Shown piece by piece: positions 56,025 to 61,038 of a stretch of 61,038 nt of DNA; position 1 is the first letter of the stretch, and each line of letters starts with the position of its first letter. The notes below the pieces were generated by a model that was not told the DNA's origin, did no database searches, and was given only the letters and a program-made list of their open reading frames with translations. Both the position numbers and the translations under genes were made by a program. Source of the stretch: Gemmatimonadota bacterium (GTDB lineage Bacteria; Gemmatimonadota; Gemmatimonadetes; Gemmatimonadales; Gemmatimonadaceae); assembly GCA_021324635.1 (NCBI GenBank), contig JAJPIS010000067.1:1-61038 (forward strand). The letters are read 5' to 3'.

Positions 56025-59000
56025 CGGACGGCCATCTTCCTCATCCTCCTCATCCCCTATACGTCGAGCTGCGGGCGCATAGCGCCTTCTCCTTCGGGGA
56101 CGGCAGCGCGACGCCGGAGGCGCTCGTCGGGACGGCCGCCGCGATGGGGTACTCGGCACTGGGCCTCACCGATGCCGCCGATCTTGGTGGCGCCGTGCGC
56201 TTCGCTCTTGCGGCCCAGGATGCCGGGATCAAGCCCATCCTCGGCGCCGAGCTGCTCGTGGAGGGCGCGCCGGCCGCCTTCCTCGCGTGCACCGCGGCAG
56301 GATGCCGCAATCTGGCGGCGCTCATCACGCGGGCCCGGTCGGGATGTCTCCGGAGCTGGCCCATCGATCATCCGACCCCCGAGCCGGGCGTCGCTGGACG
56401 CTGGCGCGGCCGCTCGGCCCGGCGCAGCACGCGGCGCCCTGGCGGGGCGCGCGATCGCGACCAGCACGAGCGGCCGACACGGGGGCGCCCACAGGTCTCG
56501 TGGCAGGATGTGGTCGAGCGAAGCGATGGAATGTTCGCGCTCACCGGGCCGGCATCGGGCGCGCTCGCGAGATCGATGCGGGCGGGGGGGTGGGAAGATG
56601 CGGCTCGGCGTCTCGCCAGCTGGCGGGCGGTTTTCGGGGAGCGGCTCGCCGTCGAGGTTCAGCTTCACCATGCCGGACGGAGCGAGGCCGCGCTGGCCGG
56701 TGCGCTCATCGACCTCGCCGACCGGGCTGGCGTCCCCTGGGTCGTCACGAACGATCCACGGTACATCGACGATGCGGGTCGACTCGTGCACGATGTCCTG
56801 ACCACGCTCCGCGCGGGGGTGGACATCGACACGGCCGCAGCTCGTGGGCTCCTCCATCCCAACGGAGGCTGGCATCTTCGATCCCCCGCCGAGATGGCGG
56901 CGCGCTGGCAGGGTCGCGAGGCCGGGCTCGAGGCGAGTGCGCGGATCGCCGCCGAGTGCCAGGCCTTCGGGCTCGAGTGGCTCCGGCCGCCGCTGCCGAC
57001 GTTCCCGCTGCCCGAGCGGTATCCCGACGACGACAGCTACCTCCGAGCCTGCGTCTACGCGGGGGCGGCGGTTCGGTGGCAGACGGTGTCGACCGCGCAG
57101 GGGCGCCAACTGGAGCACGAGCTGGACCTCATCCGGCGGCTCGGCTTCGCCGGGTTCTTTCTCGTCATGTGGGACGCCGTGCGCTTCGCCGAGCGGCAGG
57201 GGATCCTCGCACAGGGGCGAGGAAGCGCGGCCAACTCCGCGGTGGCGTACTGCCTGGGAATCACGGCGGTCGATCCCGTCGCCAACGGATTGATGTTCGA
57301 GCGCTTTCTCTCGGAGCGCCGGGTGGAAGGGCAGACCGAGGCGCCGGACATCGACATCGACATCGAGCACGACCGGCGTGAGGAAGTGCTCGACTACATG
57401 TACCGCGAGTACGACCGCTCCCACGCGGCGATCACCGGCATGGTGCAGACCTATCGTGCGCCCAACGCGGCGCTCGACGCCATGCGTGCGCTCGGCTACC
57501 CGGCCACATTCGCCACTCGGATCTCCAAGCGCCTCCATCGACTCGATCCGGCGGATGGCGCCGCATATCTCCAGACGGGCCTGGGGCGCGAGGTGGGACT
57601 CGATCTGGATGCGCCCCGTGGGCGTGCACTGCTGCGAGCCATGGCGGCGTTCGATGGATTGCCGCGCATGCGATCCACCCATCCGGGCGGCTTCGTCCTG
57701 TCATCCGCGCCGCTTGGCGACTATCTCCCGATCGAGCCCACGGCGATGGGTCGAACGGTCGTGCAGCTCGACAAGGATGACCTGGACCGCGTCGGCGTGC
57801 CGAAGTTCGACTTCCTCGGGCTCGGCGCGCTGTCCCTGGTCCGGCGTGCGTTCGACTACGTCGAGCACCGCACCGGCCGGCGGCCATCGATGTACGCCCT
57901 GCCCAAGGACGACCCGGCGACGTTCCACCTGATCGCCAAGGGCGACACGGTCGGGACGTTCCAGATCGAGAGCCGGGCGCAGATCGCGTCGATCGTCCAC
58001 ACGCGACCGGAGCGGATGTACGACATCGTCGTCCAGGTTGCACTCATCCGTCCCGGCCCCATCCAGGCCCGTTTCGTCCGGCCGTACACCCGCCGGCGGC
58101 GCGGGTTGGAGCCGGTCACGTATCTCCATCCCGCGCTCGTGCCGATCCTGGAACGGACTCAGGGCATCCCGATCTTTCAGGAGCAGGCGATGGCGATCGC
58201 GCGCGACCTGGGAGGGTACACGGGGGCGCAGGCCGACGAGCTCCGGCGTGCGATGGGCAACGCCCGCAAGATGCCGCAGCTCCGGGCCGCGCTCGACCGG
58301 CTCCGAGCGCGCATGGAATCGCGGGGGGTGGCCGCCGAGGTGGCCGCGCAGATCGTCGACGACCTCCAGAGCTTCGCCAACTACGGATTTCCTGAATCCC
58401 ATGCCTGGAGCTTCGCCCTCATCGCGTATGCGACGGCGTTTCTCAAGACACACTGCCCGGCGGAGTTCTTCGCCGCGCTGCTCAACTCCTGGCCGATGGG
58501 ATTCTATCCCGTCTCGACGCTCGTGCACGACGCGCTCCGCCGAGGGGTCGAGGTCCGTGGGCCATGTCTGCGGGATGGAGATTGGGAGTGCACGGTCGAG
58601 GAGACGGACGATCGCGACCGCCCGGCGCTCCGGATCGGATGGCGACAGGTGCGCGGGGTCGGGGAGGCGGCGATCGAGGCGCTGCGAGCGGCCCGAGGCC
58701 CCGTGAGAGAGGGAGGGGGAGGGGGAGGGGGGGGAACGCCGTTCCGTTCGATTGCCGACTGCGTGACACGAGCCGGGCTCGAGGGCCGCGTGGCGGCCGC
58801 GCTCGCGCGGGCCGGAGCGTTTGGTGCCTGGGAACCGGATCGGCGGCGGGCCTGCTGGGAGGCGTTACGGGTGGCGGGAGATCGCCTACCCCTCGCGCCG
58901 GCCCGAGCCGGTGATGGGACCGGGCGCTTCGCGCCGCGACCGCTCACGCGTGATGAGGGGATCGCACTGGATTATCGGGCGCTCGGTCTCACGGCCGCCG

Positions 59001-59362
59001 GGCACCCCATGGAGCGCTTTCGGGCACGGCTCCGGGCCATCGGTGCGCTCGACAGCCAGGACTTGCATGCCTGCCGTGGAGGGGAGCGCGTGCTCGTGGC
59101 TGGCTTGGTGACCGTGCGGCAACGCCCCGAGAGCGCCAAGGGAACGGTATTTCTGCTCCTCGAGGATGAGTGGGGGACCGCCAACGTCATCGTCTCCCGC
59201 GCGCTGGACGAGCGGTTCCGCGAGCCGGTACGACACGCGACGTTCCTGCTCGTCTATGGCCGTGTCGAGCGCGACGGTGCCCAGGTCAACATCATCGGGG
59301 AACGATTCCGCGCGCTCCAGGCACGTGCGGCCCTCGCCCATCACTCGCACGACTTCAGATGA
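55997..59362 (+). CDS. dnaE2: Error-prone DNA polymerase III alpha subunit DnaE2
   Basis: A 1121-residue C-family polymerase that carries out mutagenic translesion synthesis with ImuA and ImuB. GTG 55997 (GGGGGAG 5 bases upstream) is preferred; GTG 56012 or 56015 and TTG 56021 also fit. The PHP domain opens with YVELRAHSAFSFGDGSATPE and ALGLTDAADLGG. The polymerase active site shows QGRGSAANSAVAYCLGIT and PDIDIDIEHDRREEV with Asp451 and Asp453. Then come IRPGPIQ, ANYGFPESHAWSFALIAYAT and a C-terminal OB fold (VLVAGLVTVRQRPESAKGTV). A run of eight glycines near residue 908 comes from a G-rich tract. It overlaps imuB, so the operon is translationally coupled. Confidence 0.95.
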   Translation: MVSPGVVGLTDGHLPHPPHPLYVELRAHSAFSFGDGSATPEALVGTAAAMGYSALGLTDAADLGGAVRFALAAQDAGIKPILGAELLVEGAPAAFLACTAAGCRNLAALITRARSGCLRSWPIDHPTPEPGVAGRWRGRSARRSTRRPGGARDRDQHERPTRGRPQVSWQDVVERSDGMFALTGPASGALARSMRAGGWEDAARRLASWRAVFGERLAVEVQLHHAGRSEAALAGALIDLADRAGVPWVVTNDPRYIDDAGRLVHDVLTTLRAGVDIDTAAARGLLHPNGGWHLRSPAEMAARWQGREAGLEASARIAAECQAFGLEWLRPPLPTFPLPERYPDDDSYLRACVYAGAAVRWQTVSTAQGRQLEHELDLIRRLGFAGFFLVMWDAVRFAERQGILAQGRGSAANSAVAYCLGITAVDPVANGLMFERFLSERRVEGQTEAPDIDIDIEHDRREEVLDYMYREYDRSHAAITGMVQTYRAPNAALDAMRALGYPATFATRISKRLHRLDPADGAAYLQTGLGREVGLDLDAPRGRALLRAMAAFDGLPRMRSTHPGGFVLSSAPLGDYLPIEPTAMGRTVVQLDKDDLDRVGVPKFDFLGLGALSLVRRAFDYVEHRTGRRPSMYALPKDDPATFHLIAKGDTVGTFQIESRAQIASIVHTRPERMYDIVVQVALIRPGPIQARFVRPYTRRRRGLEPVTYLHPALVPILERTQGIPIFQEQAMAIARDLGGYTGAQADELRRAMGNARKMPQLRAALDRLRARMESRGVAAEVAAQIVDDLQSFANYGFPESHAWSFALIAYATAFLKTHCPAEFFAALLNSWPMGFYPVSTLVHDALRRGVEVRGPCLRDGDWECTVEETDDRDRPALRIGWRQVRGVGEAAIEALRAARGPVREGGGGGGGGTPFRSIADCVTRAGLEGRVAAALARAGAFGAWEPDRRRACWEALRVAGDRLPLAPARAGDGTGRFAPRPLTRDEGIALDYRALGLTAAGHPMERFRARLRAIGALDSQDLHACRGGERVLVAGLVTVRQRPESAKGTVFLLLEDEWGTANVIVSRALDERFREPVRHATFLLVYGRVERDGAQVNIIGERFRALQARAALAHHSHDFR

Positions 59363-59477
59363 TCGCGACGAGACGTCCCGCGACCAGGCGGTTCTGGCGC
59401 GTGCGCCGGGTGATTGACAGTCTCCGATACAGCCCGCACCGTTGGTGAGCCGGTACCCTTCCATCTGGAGTGTTCCG

Positions 59478-60095
59478 ATGTCTCCCAGGCGCTCGCTCCC
59501 CCGTGCCTCGACCGCCTCCGCCATCCTGGCACTGGTCGGGACCGCGGCGGTCACCGTCCACTGTGCTTCGACCAGCCAGCGTTCCGACGCGCCGGGGACC
59601 ACGATCTCGACGCGCGTCCTATCGTCGCCCGGACACCAGCTCGTGGAGACCACCGACGTCGACGGTCCCGATGTCGTCCAGGTCCGCGGAACACGGACCG
59701 ACGCCCTCACTGCCCTCGCCCAGATCTACAACGACCTCCAGATCCCGATCGGCACGATGATTCCGGATGCCGGCCAGATCGGGAATCAGCGCCTTCAGCT
59801 CGCGACACACCGGTTACACGGTCACCTCCTGTCGTACTACCTGAACTGTGGGCAGGAGTCGATGGTCGGAAATCGCGCCGATCTCGACGACGTCACGCTG
59901 TCGATCCTGTCGACGGTGCTGCCGAGCAAGGATAGCGTGACGGCGGTAGCGACGTCGGTGCGCGGGTCGGCTCGACCGACAGGCACGAGCAGCAATGCCG
60001 TCGACTGCCAGTCGACGGGCGAGCTCGAGAAGTCGATTGCGGCCCGCCTCAACAAGGCGCTCGGCAGCCCAGCGCCGGCCGAGACGAAGGACTGA
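59478..60095 (+). CDS. Hypothetical lipoprotein, first of a tandem pair
   Basis: A 205-residue exported protein. ATG 59478 has GGAG about 8 bases upstream and opens a signal sequence ending in the lipobox VHC (about residue 30). The mature domain of about 150 residues shares a pattern with the next gene. It reads ALTALAQIYNDLQIPIGTM, IGNQRLQLATHRLHGHLLSY, LNCG, DDVTLSILSTVLPSKDSVTA and VRGSARPTG, ending with CQSTGELEKSIAARL. Conserved Cys in LNCG and DCQSTG may form a disulfide. No known family is recognised. It follows dnaE2 by 115 bases and could be co-regulated with the mutasome, though this is not shown. Confidence 0.72.
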   Translation: MSPRRSLPRASTASAILALVGTAAVTVHCASTSQRSDAPGTTISTRVLSSPGHQLVETTDVDGPDVVQVRGTRTDALTALAQIYNDLQIPIGTMIPDAGQIGNQRLQLATHRLHGHLLSYYLNCGQESMVGNRADLDDVTLSILSTVLPSKDSVTAVATSVRGSARPTGTSSNAVDCQSTGELEKSIAARLNKALGSPAPAETKD

Positions 60096-60181
60096 TCGAA
60101 GTCGGAGGGCCCGCGGCGCGGCGCTAGCGTGAGTGTTGATCCACCGTCCTGATCTCGGCGGTACACACCAGGAGAGATCGT

Positions 60182-60763
60182 ATGCGCATCGCTTTCCCCC
60201 TCCCCCTCCCCCTCCCCCTCCCCCTCCGCCTGCTCGGACCGGTTCTCCTGCTGGTCGGATGCGCCACGGGACGCGAGGAGGTCGCCTCCCAGCGGCGCGT
60301 GGTGGCAACGGACGATGCCGGCCACGTGTACTGGACGACCGACGTGACCGCCGTCCAGGAGGTCCACGTCCATGCGGCCGCGAACGCCGCCCTGGCGGCG
60401 CTCGCACAGGTCTATGGAGATCTCGGGATCCCGCTTGGCGACGTCCAGAGCGCGGCCGGCGTGATCGGGAATCGGCACTACCGGCTCGTGGGGCACTCGC
60501 TCGGCGGCCGGCGGGCCTCGGTGTACCTGGACTGCGGGCTTCAGCCGGTCACCAACATGCCCCGCGCGGACTCGTACGACCTCACGATCTCCGTCGTCTC
60601 ATCCGTCGAGCCGCAGGGGGCGGACCTGTCCAATGTGCGCACGGATGTCCGCGGCGAGGCCCATGCCGTCGGCGTCAGCAATACGGGGGTCTACTGTCCC
60701 TCGACGGGCGGGTTGGAGCAGGCGATTCATAATCGCCTCGAGGCCAGGCTCGCCGGGAGGTAG
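60182..60763 (+). CDS. Hypothetical lipoprotein, second of a tandem pair
   Basis: A 193-residue paralogue of the preceding gene with AGGAGA about 6 bases before ATG 60182. The signal peptide is unusual: after MRIAF a perfect (PL)5 stretch, encoded by five TCCCCC hexamers, replaces the normal hydrophobic core before LLGPVLLLVGC (lipobox). The mature domain repeats the shared blocks ALAALAQVYGDLGIPLGDVQ, IGNRHYRLVGHSLGGRRASV, YLDCG, YDLTISVVSSVEPQGADLSN and VRGEAHAVG, ending with CPSTGGLEQAIHNRLEARL. Function unknown. The stop codon TAG sits inside the first GTAGGGGC of the palindromic repeat island. Confidence 0.72.
   Translation: MRIAFPLPLPLPLPLRLLGPVLLLVGCATGREEVASQRRVVATDDAGHVYWTTDVTAVQEVHVHAAANAALAALAQVYGDLGIPLGDVQSAAGVIGNRHYRLVGHSLGGRRASVYLDCGLQPVTNMPRADSYDLTISVVSSVEPQGADLSNVRTDVRGEAHAVGVSNTGVYCPSTGGLEQAIHNRLEARLAGR
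60195..60224 (+). repeat. Five TCCCCC hexamers in a signal peptide
   Basis: A perfect (TCCCCC)5 tract encodes alternating Pro-Leu in the lipoprotein signal peptide. The opposite strand is G-rich and could form a quadruplex. The unit is in frame. Confidence 0.9.
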
Positions 60764-61029
60764 GGGCGGCGCCAGGCGCCCCGCGTACGCCGGGGCGGCA
60801 TTCATGCCGCCCGCCGTTCGTCGCCGCCGTTCGCCCCCCGCCGTTCGGCATGTCGCGCGGCACGCGTGCCGCGGCCACCCGTAGGGGCGGCATTCATGCC
60901 GCCCGCGATTCCATCCCACACCGATGCCTGGCCCCGCATTTCGGGCGGCCCCGCGTCCCGCGGCCACCAACGGAACGGGGTTTATTGGATGGTGCAGGGG
61001 CAATTCGCGACGCGAATTGCCCCTGCACC
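60760..61029. repeat. Second island of palindromic repeats
   Basis: The non-coding end of the window is built from palindromes. They are GGCGCC-A-GGCGCC after GTAGGGGC (60760-60780), GGGCGGCATTCATGCCGCCC (60793-60812), CGCGGCACGCGTGCCGCG (60856-60873), GTAGG plus the GGGCGGCAT hairpin again (60881-60904), and a 39-base perfect hairpin with 19-bp arms starting GGTGCAGGGGCAATTCGCG around one central A (60991-61029). The 20-mer is identical to the copies at 43023 and 43101. No gene is seen after 60763. Confidence 0.88.
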
Positions 61030-61038
61030 GGAACCGGC

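Overview
The window is about 70% GC or more, and tightly packed. It encodes many secreted or lipoprotein products with bacterial Ig-like (BIG2) repeats, an ADOP-type MacB/FtsX permease, several periplasmic amidohydrolases and peptidases, a CBM9-like/DUF5916 outer-membrane protein and an imuA-imuB-dnaE2 mutasome. This mix points to a soil or freshwater Gemmatimonadota relative, with Acidobacteriota as a weaker alternative. No rRNA is present, so the assignment is an inference from gene content.

Layout. Positions 1-2482 hold the 3' part of a GAF-GGDEF diguanylate cyclase, the tmRNA gene ssrA (tag ANNNLALAA) with a terminator hairpin, and initiator tRNA-fMet. Positions 2557-4731 encode an alpha/beta hydrolase and a beta-propeller-like lipoprotein. 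Positions 4861-8178 form a toxin-antitoxin island: a vapBC-like module whose antitoxin frame is broken and whose toxin frame runs into an elongator tRNA-Met gene, then two tandem Xre/MbcA-RES modules with their own promoters. Positions 8388-12544 hold lipoproteins, a decayed HNH nuclease gene, and a BIG2 protein ending in a domain like plant EXORDIUM/PHI-1. Positions 12909-16692 are a three-subunit molybdenum aldehyde oxidoreductase operon (PaoABC type). Positions 16863-19872 hold a BIG2 lipoprotein, a MarR regulator with a palindromic operator, an NTF2-like protein and a small membrane protein.

Positions 20072-44094 are rich in peptide and amino-acid handling genes: isoaspartyl peptidase, ADOP permease, two related amidohydrolases, a CocE-type hydrolase, an imidazolonepropionase-like amidohydrolase, a DUF5916 barrel, a second EXORDIUM-like lipoprotein, a cupredoxin, a Tat-exported S51 peptidase, two RidA proteins, an APC permease, a large M14 carboxypeptidase and SixA. 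Positions 44191-53052 hold a 12-repeat BIG2 lipoprotein divergent from a split pentapeptide-repeat membrane protein, then a class II aldolase overlapping mtnA (methylthioribose-phosphate metabolism). Positions 53163-60763 hold a CHRD-like lipoprotein divergent from the imuA-imuB-dnaE2 mutagenic translesion operon, followed by two tandem paralogous lipoproteins of unknown function.

Two intergenic islands (42992-43240 and 60760-61029) consist of short perfect palindromes, most of them led by GTAGGGGC or GGGGC. They look like a dispersed repeat family. In-frame microrepeats inside genes (imuB, dnaE2, ridA, the M14 peptidase, a WDRH-repeat protein and a lipoprotein signal peptide) are a second recurring theme.
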